DNA from: Clostridiales bacterium Firm_08
Lineage (GTDB): Bacteria; Bacillota; Clostridia; Oscillospirales; QAKW01
Direction: 5' to 3'
Length of the DNA stretch: 54,737 nt
Assembly (NCBI GenBank): GCA_001604045.1
Contig: LVAN01000003.1
Coordinates: forward strand, 127,765 to 182,501
Shown: in pieces, positions 9,190 through 17,473 of the stretch
How the letters are laid out: every line of letters starts with the position of its first letter
Position numbering within the stretch: the stretch's first letter is position 1
The notes under the pieces: generated by a model
The model's database searches: none
What the model saw: the letters and a program-made list of their open reading frames with translations, nothing else
What the model was told of the DNA's origin: nothing
Program-made: the position numbers and the translations under genes

Positions 9190-9630
9190 ATGAAAAGAGT
9201 GTTCGTCAACGAAAAGTGGTGCCTCGGGTGCCATTTGTGTGAATACAACTGCGCGTTTGCCAATTCCGGGTCGCGGGATATGGCGGCGGCGCTGAAAGGC
9301 AAGCGCATTTTCCCGCGCATCCATGTGGAGGATACGGGGGATATCCATTTTGCGGTCTCCTGCCGCCACTGCACCGACCCGATCTGTGTGAAAAGTTGTA
9401 TCGCCGGGGCAATCTCGAAAGTCGACGGCGTGGTAAAGATCGACAAGAACAAATGCGTCGGCTGTCTGACCTGTGTGCTGGTATGTCCTTACGGCGCGCT
9501 GGCGCCGGGCGAGGACGGCACGATGACGAAGTGCGAGCTGTGTCTCGCCAACACGTGCGGCGAGCCGGCGTGCGTCAAGGGATGTCCCAACCGCGCCATC
9601 GTATATGAGGAAAGGGGCGACAAAGCGTGA
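9190..9630 (+). CDS. 4Fe-4S ferredoxin-type electron-transfer subunit
   Basis: The 146-residue protein has four cysteine clusters (CLGCHLCEYNC, CRHCTDPICVKSC, CVGCLTCVLVC and CELCLANTCGEPACVKGC) like the iron-sulfur subunits of molybdopterin oxidoreductases and hydrogenase 4-type complexes. It probably holds up to four [4Fe-4S] centres. Lying between the FMN subunit and the FAD protein, it most likely carries electrons from the FAD oxidoreductase to glutamate synthase. It ends in a GTGA overlap with the next gene. Confidence 0.85.
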   Translation: MKRVFVNEKWCLGCHLCEYNCAFANSGSRDMAAALKGKRIFPRIHVEDTGDIHFAVSCRHCTDPICVKSCIAGAISKVDGVVKIDKNKCVGCLTCVLVCPYGALAPGEDGTMTKCELCLANTCGEPACVKGCPNRAIVYEERGDKA

Positions 9631-10859
9631 AAAAATACGTGATCATCGGAAACGGCACAGCGGCGATCGGCTGTATCGAGGGCATTCGCAGTGTCGATCC
9701 GGACGGCTCCGTCACCGTGCTTTCAAGGGAAAACCACCATGTGTACAGCCGCCCGCTCATTTCCTACTATTTAGAGGGAAAAACCGATCCAGAGCGGATG
9801 AAATACCGGAGCGCGGACTTTTACGAAAAAATGAAGTGCGACGTTTTATACGGACAGAGCGCGGCAAAGATCGATCCGAAGGGAAAGACAATTCTAACGG
9901 ACGGCGGCGCCGGGATCCCGTATGACGCGCTGTGCGTCGCGACGGGATCCTCCCCCTTTCTGCCCCCGATGAAAGGGCTGGAAACGGTCGATAAAAAATT
10001 CAACTTTATGACGCTGGATGACGCGCTGGCGCTGCAGGCCGCCGTGACGGGCAAGACGCGCGTGCTGATCGTCGGCGCGGGGCTGATCGGTCTGAAATGC
10101 GCGGAGGGTCTGCACGGTCTTGTCGGCAGTATCACGGTTTGCGACCTTGCTGACCGCGTGCTGTCCAGCATCCTTGACGCGGACTGCGCGGCGATCGTTC
10201 AGGAGCACCTGGAAAAGCAAAATATAGAATTTCTGTTGTCCGACAGTGTCGAGCGGTTTGACGGGTGTACGGCGCATATGCAAAGCGGCGCGACGGTCGA
10301 ATTTGACGTTCTGGTGCTCGCCGTCGGCGTGCGTGCCGAAACGTCGCTGATCCGGGATCTCGGGGGCGATGTCGGGCGCGGCATCGTTGTTGATGAGAGG
10401 ATGGCCACCTCTTTGCCGGACATCTACGCCGCGGGCGACTGTACAGAAGGGGAGGATATTTCCTCCGGCACCCGCCGGGTGCTGGCGATCCTGCCGAACG
10501 CCTATATGCAGGGGCATACCGCCGGCGTCAATATGGCGGGCGGCGCGGCGGCGCTGACAAACGCCGTTCCGATGAACTCTATCGGGTTTTTCGGACTGCA
10601 TATGATGACGGCGGGCAGTTATGAAGGGGAAATGATCGAGGAGAGCGCCGAGGGCGCTATCAAACGGTTTTTTGTGAAGGACGGCGTGCTGAAGGGCTTT
10701 ATCCTGATCGGACAGACCGAACGCGCCGGTATTTATACTTCTCTGATCCGCGACTGCACGCCGATCGATACGATCGACGCGGAACTCGCGAAAAAAAGCG
10801 CGGCATATTCGATTTTTTCTGCCGAAATCCGTAGAAAAACGCTCGGAGGTGTGGTATAA
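9627..10859 (+). CDS. FAD-dependent NAD(P)H oxidoreductase of the glutamate synthase operon
   Basis: This 410-residue protein has two Rossmann domains: IGNGTAAIGCIEG at the N-terminus binds FAD, and IVGAGLIGLKCAEGL near residue 150 binds NAD(P)H. A second FAD signature, IYAAGDC, lies near residue 265. It belongs to the NADH oxidase/nitrite reductase-like pyridine nucleotide oxidoreductases and lacks the iron-sulfur domain of classic GltD, consistent with the separate ferredoxin upstream. Its GTG start overlaps the ferredoxin stop by four bases, which implies coupled, near-stoichiometric synthesis. NADH or NADPH preference cannot be decided here. Confidence 0.87.
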   Translation: MKKYVIIGNGTAAIGCIEGIRSVDPDGSVTVLSRENHHVYSRPLISYYLEGKTDPERMKYRSADFYEKMKCDVLYGQSAAKIDPKGKTILTDGGAGIPYDALCVATGSSPFLPPMKGLETVDKKFNFMTLDDALALQAAVTGKTRVLIVGAGLIGLKCAEGLHGLVGSITVCDLADRVLSSILDADCAAIVQEHLEKQNIEFLLSDSVERFDGCTAHMQSGATVEFDVLVLAVGVRAETSLIRDLGGDVGRGIVVDERMATSLPDIYAAGDCTEGEDISSGTRRVLAILPNAYMQGHTAGVNMAGGAAALTNAVPMNSIGFFGLHMMTAGSYEGEMIEESAEGAIKRFFVKDGVLKGFILIGQTERAGIYTSLIRDCTPIDTIDAELAKKSAAYSIFSAEIRRKTLGGVV

Positions 10860-10860
10860 T

Positions 10861-11580
10861 ATGATCATCGACGCAAAGGATCTCGGATATAAAGAGATCA
10901 ATGAGGCGCTGCGCGCGCCGGATACGGAGTATACCATCCGCGGCTGTCTCGGACAGCGGTTTATCGCCGCCGGGATGGCGGACAAACATATCACTGTCGA
11001 GGGCGTGCCCGGCAACGCGCTGGGCGCCTACCTCAACGGCGCTAAGATCACGGTGTGCGGCAACGCGCAGGACGCCGTCGGCGATACGATGAACGACGGA
11101 AGGATCGTTGTCCGCGGAAACATCGGAGATACCGCCGGCTACGCGATGCGGGGCGGCAGGATCTTTGTGCAGGGCAACGCCGGATATCGCGCCGGCATCC
11201 ATATGAAGGCTTATAAAGACAAGATCCCGGCGCTTGTCATCGGCGGCTCCGCCGGCAGTTTTCTCGGCGAATACCAGGCGGGCGGCGTTATCGTCCTGCT
11301 GGGGCTCGGGCGGGAGAACGGACGCCTCGTGGGCAATTTTCCATGCACCGGCATGCACGGCGGCAGGGTTTATCTGCGCACCGACGGCAGGGATATCATC
11401 CTGCCGGAGCAGGTCACCGCGCGCGCCGCTTCGGCGGAGGATCTTGCCGATATCCGCAAATATGTCGAGGAATACTGCGCGCTGTTCGGGCAGGACGCGG
11501 AAACGGTGATGGACGCTCCTTTCACCGTCGTGACGCCGGACAGTAAAAATCCTTATAAGCGGCTGTACGTCGCGAACTAA
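10861..11580 (+). CDS. Glutamate synthase GXGXG-domain subunit (GltB domain 3)
   Basis: The 239-residue protein is a right-handed beta-helix built from repeated G-x-x-G-x-x-x-G turns (for example NALGAYLNGAKITVCGNAQD and GYAMRGGRIFVQGNAG). It corresponds to the C-terminal structural domain of the glutamate synthase large subunit, which helps hold the ammonia tunnel. The ATG at 10861 is preferred because CGGAGGTG lies 11 bases upstream. A GTG at 10849 overlaps that ribosome site. It starts one base after the FAD protein's stop. Confidence 0.88.
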   Translation: MIIDAKDLGYKEINEALRAPDTEYTIRGCLGQRFIAAGMADKHITVEGVPGNALGAYLNGAKITVCGNAQDAVGDTMNDGRIVVRGNIGDTAGYAMRGGRIFVQGNAGYRAGIHMKAYKDKIPALVIGGSAGSFLGEYQAGGVIVLLGLGRENGRLVGNFPCTGMHGGRVYLRTDGRDIILPEQVTARAASAEDLADIRKYVEEYCALFGQDAETVMDAPFTVVTPDSKNPYKRLYVAN

Positions 11581-11599
11581 AGAAAACCGGGAGGTCGCT

Positions 11600-12808
11600 A
11601 TGAACTACTCAAAAGACGAGGTCCTGCAATACGTCGCCGAGGAGGACGTGAAATTTATAAGACTCGCGTTCTGCGACGTGTTCGGCAGGCAGAAAAACGT
11701 GTCGGTGATGCCGGATGAACTGGAACGCGCCTTTGAGAGCGGGATCGCCTTTGACGCTTCCGCGATCCGGGGGTTCGGGGACGAGACACGCTCCGATCTT
11801 TTACTGTTTCCGGAGCCTGACACGCTGACGCCGCTGCCCTGGCGCCCTGAGCACGGACGGGTGGTGCGTATGTTCTGCCATATCACGGATCCCGACGGCA
11901 GACCGTTTGTCTGCGATACCCGCAGTCTGCTCAAAAAAGCGGTATCCGACGCGGAAAAAGCGGGATTTCGCTTCTATTTCGGCGCGGAGCAGGAATTTTA
12001 TCTGTTTGAGCTGGATGACAACGGCGATCCGACCTTCACGCCCTATGACCGCGCCGGCTATATGGATATCGCGCCGGAGGACAAGGGCGAGAACATCCGC
12101 CGCGAGGTCTGTCTGACGCTGGAGCAAATGGGCATCCGTCCGGAAAGTTCCCACCACGAGGAGGGCCCCGGGCAGAACGAGATCGACTTCCGCTATTCCG
12201 ACGCGCTGTCCGCCGCGGACAACGCGATGACCTTTCAGACCGTTGTCAAGACGGTGGCGCGGCGCAACGGACTGCACGCGGATTTTTCTCCCAAACCGTC
12301 CGCCGATCTGCCCGGCAACGGATTTCATATCAATATGTCGGTCCGTCCGGACGGATCGGAAGCGTTTGACGGCATGATCGCCGGCATCCTCGATAAGATC
12401 GGCGAGATCACCGCTTTTTTAAATCCTGTCGAAGGTTCCTACCGTCGGCTGGGGCGGAACAAGGCGCCGTCCTGTATTTCCTGGTCGCGTGAAAACCGTT
12501 CGCAACTGGTGCGTATCCCCGCGGCGGCGGGGCAGTACCGTCGGGCGGAACTGCGTTCGCCCGATCCGGCGGCAAATCCGTATCTCGCGTTCACCCTGCT
12601 GATTTACGCGGGTCTGTACGGCATCGAGCGGCAGATCGCTCTGCCCGCGCCCGCCGATATCAATCTGTTCACGGCGGACGCCGCGACGCTTTCGAAGTTC
12701 CGCCGTCTGCCGCAGGATCTCGCCGCGGCGCGCCGCGCCGCCGCTGAGAGCGACTTTGTAAAGACCTGTATCCCGGAAGCGATCCGGAAGATTTATTGTA
12801 AACTGTAA
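11600..12808 (+). CDS. glnA: Glutamine synthetase type I
   Basis: A 402-residue class I glutamine synthetase, shorter than the usual 440-470 residues. Visible landmarks are the N-terminal beta-grasp (VKFIRLAFCDVFGRQKN), GAEQEFYLF, HHEEGPGQNEIDFRYSDAL (metal ligands), GNGFHINMS (ATP and ammonia site) and the RSPDPAANPYLAF region with substrate arginines. The adenylylation-site region and Gly-rich insert of long GSI proteins look reduced. GGGAGGTC sits seven bases before the ATG. It follows the glutamate synthase genes, so this operon encodes a complete GS-GOGAT cycle while a second, unrelated GSIII lies in the divergent operon. Confidence 0.92.
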   Translation: MNYSKDEVLQYVAEEDVKFIRLAFCDVFGRQKNVSVMPDELERAFESGIAFDASAIRGFGDETRSDLLLFPEPDTLTPLPWRPEHGRVVRMFCHITDPDGRPFVCDTRSLLKKAVSDAEKAGFRFYFGAEQEFYLFELDDNGDPTFTPYDRAGYMDIAPEDKGENIRREVCLTLEQMGIRPESSHHEEGPGQNEIDFRYSDALSAADNAMTFQTVVKTVARRNGLHADFSPKPSADLPGNGFHINMSVRPDGSEAFDGMIAGILDKIGEITAFLNPVEGSYRRLGRNKAPSCISWSRENRSQLVRIPAAAGQYRRAELRSPDPAANPYLAFTLLIYAGLYGIERQIALPAPADINLFTADAATLSKFRRLPQDLAAARRAAAESDFVKTCIPEAIRKIYCKL

Positions 12809-12843
12809 TTTTCGGCATAAACGGAGAAAGGGGGGGAGTGCTT

Positions 12844-13428
12844 GTGAGTTTGAAAGAGCGGACGTATAGCGTACTGCTCATTTCGTCGTCTGACGCGTTC
12901 AACGAAAAAGCGTCCGGATTTCTCTCCGCTTCCCGCTATCTCCCCGTCAGCGTTGCCCGCAGCATTGCCGCGGGCGAGCGGATGCTCGCCGAGCGTTCCT
13001 ATGATTTCGTCATCGTCAACGCGCCGATCTCCGGCAGCGACGGAGCGAGGCTTGCCATTGACGCCGTCGCGAACCGGGACACGGTCGTTTTGCTTCTGGT
13101 GCGCTCCGAGGTCTACCCCGCGATGTTCGACCGTTCGGCGGAACACGGCGTATTTCTGCTGGCAAAGCCGCTCTCGCGCGCCGCGTTCACCACGGCGCTG
13201 CGCTGGATGGAAAGCGCGAGAGAACGGCTCCGCTCCACGGAAAAGAAAATGCTCTCCTTCGAGGAGAAAATGGAGGAGATCCGCCTTGTCAACCGCGCCA
13301 AATGGCTGCTCATCCGAGAACTCAAAATGACAGAACCGGACGCGCACCGCTACATAGAAAAGCAGGCGATGGACCGGTGTGTGGCAAGACGTCTCGTCGC
13401 CGAGGAGATCGTAAAAACATACGCATAG
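12844..13428 (+). CDS. ANTAR-domain antitermination regulator with degenerate receiver domain
   Basis: The C-terminal part, from about residue 135, is an ANTAR RNA-binding three-helix domain preceded by a coiled coil; conserved features are AKWLLIRELKMTEPDAHRYIEKQAMD and the final RRLVAEEIVK (named here by region only; the domain spans roughly residues 135-194). The N-terminal part is receiver-like, but the position of the phosphorylated Asp is Asn59 in FVIVNAPISG, while the switch Lys is kept in LLAKPLS. ANTAR proteins bind hairpins in nascent RNA and prevent termination. Clostridial relatives such as NitR lie beside glutamine synthetase genes. The second GTG (12844) is chosen because the G-rich ribosome site lies 6-8 bases before it. 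It is the last gene of its operon. Confidence 0.88.
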   Translation: MSLKERTYSVLLISSSDAFNEKASGFLSASRYLPVSVARSIAAGERMLAERSYDFVIVNAPISGSDGARLAIDAVANRDTVVLLLVRSEVYPAMFDRSAEHGVFLLAKPLSRAAFTTALRWMESARERLRSTEKKMLSFEEKMEEIRLVNRAKWLLIRELKMTEPDAHRYIEKQAMDRCVARRLVAEEIVKTYA

Positions 13429-13431
13429 AAA

Positions 13432-13478
13432 AGGAGGATCTCCCGCGACCGCGGGAGATCCTCCTCGTTTTTTCTTTT
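13432..13478. terminator. Bidirectional terminator between ANTAR gene and araC-type gene
   Basis: A 15-bp perfect stem (AGGAGGATCTCCCGC / GCGGGAGATCCTCCT, loop GACC) is followed by CGTTTTTTCTTTT. The A-rich flank gives T-residues on the minus strand, so it can serve the convergent gene too. Confidence 0.85.
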
Positions 13479-14365
13479 CAGGCGTCGTCTCTTTTTTCAT
13501 AACCGCGGACGCTGGCGGCGTATTCGCTGGGCGTCATATGCACCTGCGACTTGAACTGCCGGGAAAAATGCGGCAGGGAGGAAAAACAGAGCGTTTCGGC
13601 GATCTCGGTGAGGTTTTTCTCCTTTTCCCGGATCATCCGCTTGGCGCAGTCGATGCGGCAGGCGGCGAAATATTCCATCGCGCCGCAGCCGACCTTTTCG
13701 TGAAAGATCTTTTTGAGTTTGGAAGGGCTGATGGAAAACCGCTGACAAAGTTCGGGGAAGGTGACGGGACGGGTGATGTTTTTCTCCAGATAGTCGCATA
13801 CGCTCGCGGCAAACGGATCGGCGATATGGCGCAGCGGGGAGGCGGTGACGGGATTGCCCTCGTTCTGCCGCAGCACCTCGATGAGAAACTGCTCCATTTC
13901 GGCCACGATCAGTTGTTCGGTGCCGAAGGAAACGCCGGCGCGGCGGGTCAGCGCCGTGGTATAGGGATCGCCGAGCGGTGTGGAAAACGCCTCCCGGGCG
14001 TGGCGGATGATCGCCGAGAGCAGGCGGTGCTGTTCCTCTCCGCAGACGTGGGTCATCCCGGCGACAGTGTACAATCTTTCGCAGGAGCAGTGGAAGGAAA
14101 AGATCACGGCGTTGGACGCCTCGCCGGGAGCGGGACGGACGTTATGGAACTCCATCGGACGGTGGATGAAAAAATCGCCCGGCGCCAGCCGCAGCTCCGC
14201 CGCGCCCGCCGTAAGCAGAAGACTTCCCTTGTCGGCGTACACGACTTCCCAGAAGTTGTGCATCTCGCCCGAAAATGTAAAGTCTCTTGTGTATTCAAAA
14301 TAATGGATACTGACGATCCTGTCGATCCGCAGAGGTCGCAGCGGCGTGATATCCTGATATTCCAT
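13478..14365 (-). CDS. AraC-family transcriptional regulator
   Basis: This 295-residue protein has an N-terminal cupin-type sensing domain (about residues 20-150, with FWEVVYADKGSLLL and FFIHRPMEFHNVRP) and a C-terminal AraC DNA-binding domain with two helix-turn-helix motifs (PVTFPELCQRFSISPSKLKKIF; then LTEIAETLCFSSLPHFSRQF). The arrangement is that of AraC regulators that respond to sugars or sugar derivatives. ATG 14365 follows AAAGGAGA; an earlier in-frame ATG at 14404 overlaps the predicted promoter. It is divergent from the nagB operon and probably controls it, and perhaps itself, through inverted sites in the shared 133-bp gap. Confidence 0.9.
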   Translation of the reverse strand: MEYQDITPLRPLRIDRIVSIHYFEYTRDFTFSGEMHNFWEVVYADKGSLLLTAGAAELRLAPGDFFIHRPMEFHNVRPAPGEASNAVIFSFHCSCERLYTVAGMTHVCGEEQHRLLSAIIRHAREAFSTPLGDPYTTALTRRAGVSFGTEQLIVAEMEQFLIEVLRQNEGNPVTASPLRHIADPFAASVCDYLEKNITRPVTFPELCQRFSISPSKLKKIFHEKVGCGAMEYFAACRIDCAKRMIREKEKNLTEIAETLCFSSLPHFSRQFKSQVHMTPSEYAASVRGYEKRDDA

Positions 14366-14386
14366 CTTTTTATCTCCTTTTCTTTC

Positions 14387-14414
14387 ATTATAAAGGATCA
14401 TCAAAAAAAGTCAA
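14387..14414 (-). promoter_or_regulatory. Promoter of the araC-type gene
   Basis: On the minus strand TTGACT (14414-14409) and TATAAT (14392-14387) are spaced by 16 bases. The -35 box touches one arm of the inverted repeat at 14412-14483, which would allow autoregulation. Confidence 0.6.
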
Positions 14415-14483
14415 GCCAAAAGTATAAATCAAATATCCAAAATGATATAGAAAACGGCAGACTCTTTTGATATACTTGGCTTG
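14412..14483. promoter_or_regulatory. Inverted half-sites, probable AraC-family operator
   Basis: CAAGCCAAAAGTATAAATC at 14412 and its near reverse complement, TTTTGATATACTTGGCTTG at 14465-14483, face each other about 30 bases apart in the araC-nagB gap. The right arm covers a TATACT -10 box (14471-14476) that has no good -35 partner, as expected for an activator-dependent promoter. Confidence 0.5.
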
Positions 14484-14498
14484 AAAGGGTGATGTTGT

Positions 14499-15212
14499 AT
14501 GAAAGTTATCAAATGCAAGGATTATTATAACGTCAGCCGCCAGGCGGCGAATATCATCTCAGCGCAGATCATTATGAAGCCAAACGCGGTGCTGGGGCTT
14601 GCCACCGGATCGACGCCGGTCGGCACCTATGACCAGCTGGTGCGCTGGTATGATAAGGGGGATCTGGATTTCAGCGAGGTCACGACAGTCAATCTTGACG
14701 AATACCGGGGACTGTCGGGAACTCACGAACAGAGTTACCGCTATTTTATGAATAAACACCTGTTCGATCGCGTCAACGTCCGTAAGGATCACACCTTCGT
14801 GCCGGACGGTCTGGGAGAGCCGAAGGCGGCGTGCGCCGAGTATGACCGGTTGATCGAACGGCTGGGCGGCATCGATCTGCAGCTGCTCGGCATCGGCAAC
14901 AACGGACATATCGGTTTCAACGAACCGGACACGGCGTTTGAGACGATGGTGCATATCGTCGATCTCAAACAAAGCACGGTAGAGGCGAACGCCCGCTTTT
15001 TCCGATCGATCGACGAGGTGCCGACCCAGGCGATCACGATGGGACTCAAATCTATCATGCAGGCGAAAAAGATCCTGCTGGTCGCCGCCGGCAAAAAGAA
15101 AATGGATATTTTGCAAAAATCGCTGTACGGTCCTGTCACACCGGATGTTCCGGCGTCTATTCTGCAGCTACACCCTGATCTTACGGTGATCTATACGGAA
15201 AGTGAGGAATAA
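14499..15212 (+). CDS. nagB: Glucosamine-6-phosphate deaminase
   Basis: The enzyme converts glucosamine 6-phosphate to fructose 6-phosphate and ammonia. The 237 residues include the phosphate-binding LATGSTPVGTY, the catalytic TVNLDEYRGL (Asp acting as base), and LLGIGNNGHIGFNEP with the ring-opening His. The length is close to Gram-positive NagB proteins that lack the allosteric C-terminal extension. GGGTGAT precedes the ATG. It opens a four-gene operon with the PIG-L deacetylase three bases downstream, so it probably receives amino sugars that have been de-N-acetylated. Confidence 0.93.
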   Translation: MKVIKCKDYYNVSRQAANIISAQIIMKPNAVLGLATGSTPVGTYDQLVRWYDKGDLDFSEVTTVNLDEYRGLSGTHEQSYRYFMNKHLFDRVNVRKDHTFVPDGLGEPKAACAEYDRLIERLGGIDLQLLGIGNNGHIGFNEPDTAFETMVHIVDLKQSTVEANARFFRSIDEVPTQAITMGLKSIMQAKKILLVAAGKKKMDILQKSLYGPVTPDVPASILQLHPDLTVIYTESEE

Positions 15213-15215
15213 GAG

Positions 15216-16049
15216 ATGAAACAAGGCGTTTTATACGTGCCGGACGGCACGCCGGCGGAAAGCGCTCTGCGCCGCACGACGGATCTGTGCGTCACGGCGC
15301 ACCAGGATGACGTGGAACTCTGGGCGTACGGACCCATCGCCGCCTGCTACGCGAAACGTGACAAATGGTTTTCCGCCGTCACGGTGACGGACGGCGCGGG
15401 CAGTCCCCGTACCGGTGACTACGGCAGTTTTACCGACGAACAGATGAAACAAGTGCGGGAAAAAGAGCAGAACGCCGCGGCGCTGATCGGCGGATACGGA
15501 TTTATGGCGCAGCTCAAATTTTCCAGCGCCGCCGTCAAGGACGGCGCAAGCCCCGACGTGACAGCGGATCTTACCGAGATCCTGCTTGCCGCGCGGCCGG
15601 ATGTCGTATATACTCACAATCTCGCGGATAAACACGATACCCATGTGGCGGTGGCGCTGCGCACCATCGCGGCGCTGCGCGCCCTGCCAAAGGACGCTCG
15701 TCCGCAAAAGGTCTACGCGCTGGAAGGCTGGCGTGATCTTGACTGGATGTGCGACGAGGACAAGGTGTGCTTTGACACGGCGGGACGCCCCCATCTTTCG
15801 GCGGCGCTGCTCGGCGTGTTCGATTCACAGATCGCCGGCGGCAAGCGGTATGACAGCGCGGCGGAAGGCAGACGGCTCGCCAACGCGACGTTTTTCGCCA
15901 GCCACGCCACCGACGCTTTCATTTCCGCCTCTTACGGGATGGACATCACGGAACTTGTCTTTTCCGACGCGGAGCCGGCGGCGTTTATCGCGGCGCAGAT
16001 CGAAAAATTCAAAAAAGACGTCACTGACAGACTGGAGGCACTTCGATGA
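15216..16049 (+). CDS. PIG-L / LmbE-family N-acetylglucosaminyl deacetylase
   Basis: A 277-residue zinc-dependent deacetylase of the PIG-L family. The signature AHQDDVE at about residue 28 supplies His and Asp zinc ligands plus the general-base Asp; the distal zinc His is in KHDTHVAVAL. There is no signal peptide, so it acts in the cytoplasm. Family members deacetylate GlcNAc or its conjugates. Placed between nagB and a phosphohexomutase, a GlcNAc- or GlcNAc-6-phosphate-like substrate is a reasonable inference, and no nagA was found in the window. It overlaps the next gene by four bases. Confidence 0.87.
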   Translation: MKQGVLYVPDGTPAESALRRTTDLCVTAHQDDVELWAYGPIAACYAKRDKWFSAVTVTDGAGSPRTGDYGSFTDEQMKQVREKEQNAAALIGGYGFMAQLKFSSAAVKDGASPDVTADLTEILLAARPDVVYTHNLADKHDTHVAVALRTIAALRALPKDARPQKVYALEGWRDLDWMCDEDKVCFDTAGRPHLSAALLGVFDSQIAGGKRYDSAAEGRRLANATFFASHATDAFISASYGMDITELVFSDAEPAAFIAAQIEKFKKDVTDRLEALR

Positions 16050-17458
16050 TAAAATTCGGCACCGGCGGCTGGAGAGCCGAGATCGGCAAGGATTTTTGCC
16101 AGGATAATATCCGGCGTGTTGCGTTCGGATTTGTACAATATGTAAAAAAACGCCGGGAGGCGGCGCGTCCTGTGATGATCGGCTATGACCGCCGTTTTCT
16201 GTCTGACAGCGCGGCGCAGTGGATCGCCGAGGTGCTTTGCGCCGGCGGGATCAAGGTGCTGTTTTTGCACCGCAGCGCGCCCACGCCCCTCGTGATGCAC
16301 ACGGTGCAGCATCGGGATCTCTATTACGGTCTGGAGGTCACGGCGTCCCACAACCCGTCGACCTACAACGGCATCAAGATCATCGTCCGTGAGGGCAGAG
16401 ACGCGCCGCCGGAGGTCACCGAGGCACTGGAAAGTGAGATCGCCGCGGTGGGAGACGACATTCCCGTTCTGCCCTTTGACGAGTGCGTGGAGCAGGGACT
16501 TGTCAAATATATCGAAAATCCCTTCAATGATTTTCTCGACAGCGTGCTGAACGTGCTGGATCGTGACGCCATCCGCGCCAGAGGTCCCCGCATCCTGTTC
16601 GACACGATGCACGGCTCGGCGACCTATCCGCTGCTCGTAGTGTTCCACACCACCCGCTGTACCGTCGATCTGCTGCATGAAAACAAGGACGCCTATTTCG
16701 GCGGTATGATGCCCGCGCCCGAGGAAAAAACGCTTGGGGAACTTTCCCGGAAAGTCGTCGCGGGCGGCTATGATCTCGGCATCGGCGTGGACGGCGACGG
16801 CGACCGGCTCGGCATCGTCGACTCCAACGGACAGTACATCACCGCCAACGAGATCCTTGTACTGCTGTACTACTATCTGCACGAATACAAAGGCTGGAAG
16901 GGTCCTGTGGTGCGCAACGTCGCGACGACCCATATGCTGGATCGTATCGCCGCGGACTTTAACGAGGCGAGTTATGAGGTCCCCGTCGGCTTCAAATATA
17001 TCTCTTCCAAGATCGACGAGGTGGACGCCGTGCTGGGCGGAGAGTCCAGCGGCGGTCTGACCGTGCGCGGCCACATCCACGGCAAGGATTCGGTATACGC
17101 CGCCTCGCTGTTCGTCGAGATGATCTGCAAGACCGGCAAGACCCCGACGGCGCTGCTTAAAAAACTGCGTAAAAAATACGGCACCTTTGTTATGGTGGAG
17201 GAAAACATCCGCTTTTCGCCGGAACGGAAAGAGGAGCTGGATCGGATCATTATGACCGACCGCCTGCTGCCGGATTTCGGAAAGCCCTACGAGATGCTTT
17301 CCTATCGGGACGGCTGTAAGGTGTATTTCGCGGACGGAGGATTTGTCATCTGCCGTTTCAGCGGCACCGAACCCCTGCTGCGCATCTTTGCGGAGGGGGA
17401 CAGCCGCGAGGCGGCGGCGGAAACCATCCGCGCCTGGAGGAACTTTCTTGATCTTTAA
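16046..17458 (+). CDS. Phosphohexomutase (phosphoglucomutase/phosphomannomutase family)
   Basis: The 470-residue protein has all four alpha-D-phosphohexomutase signatures: TASHNPSTYNG with the phosphorylated Ser near residue 105, the magnesium loop GVDGDGDRLG near 245, the sugar-binding GGESSGG near 330, and the phosphate-binding FSGTEP near 440. The family interconverts hexose 1- and 6-phosphates, with glucose, mannose or glucosamine as sugars; sequence alone does not decide which. In this amino-sugar operon it could link glucosamine or glucose phosphates to polymer synthesis. Its ATG overlaps the deacetylase stop (ATGA-type coupling). Confidence 0.88.
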   Translation: MIKFGTGGWRAEIGKDFCQDNIRRVAFGFVQYVKKRREAARPVMIGYDRRFLSDSAAQWIAEVLCAGGIKVLFLHRSAPTPLVMHTVQHRDLYYGLEVTASHNPSTYNGIKIIVREGRDAPPEVTEALESEIAAVGDDIPVLPFDECVEQGLVKYIENPFNDFLDSVLNVLDRDAIRARGPRILFDTMHGSATYPLLVVFHTTRCTVDLLHENKDAYFGGMMPAPEEKTLGELSRKVVAGGYDLGIGVDGDGDRLGIVDSNGQYITANEILVLLYYYLHEYKGWKGPVVRNVATTHMLDRIAADFNEASYEVPVGFKYISSKIDEVDAVLGGESSGGLTVRGHIHGKDSVYAASLFVEMICKTGKTPTALLKKLRKKYGTFVMVEENIRFSPERKEELDRIIMTDRLLPDFGKPYEMLSYRDGCKVYFADGGFVICRFSGTEPLLRIFAEGDSREAAAETIRAWRNFLDL

Positions 17459-17473
17459 ATGAGGAGAGCTGTC

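Noticed and set aside
7981-9369. Long antisense open frame on the minus strand
   Set aside because: It lies opposite the FMN glutamate synthase and ferredoxin genes, has no ribosome site and no recognisable protein features; high GC makes such shadow frames common.
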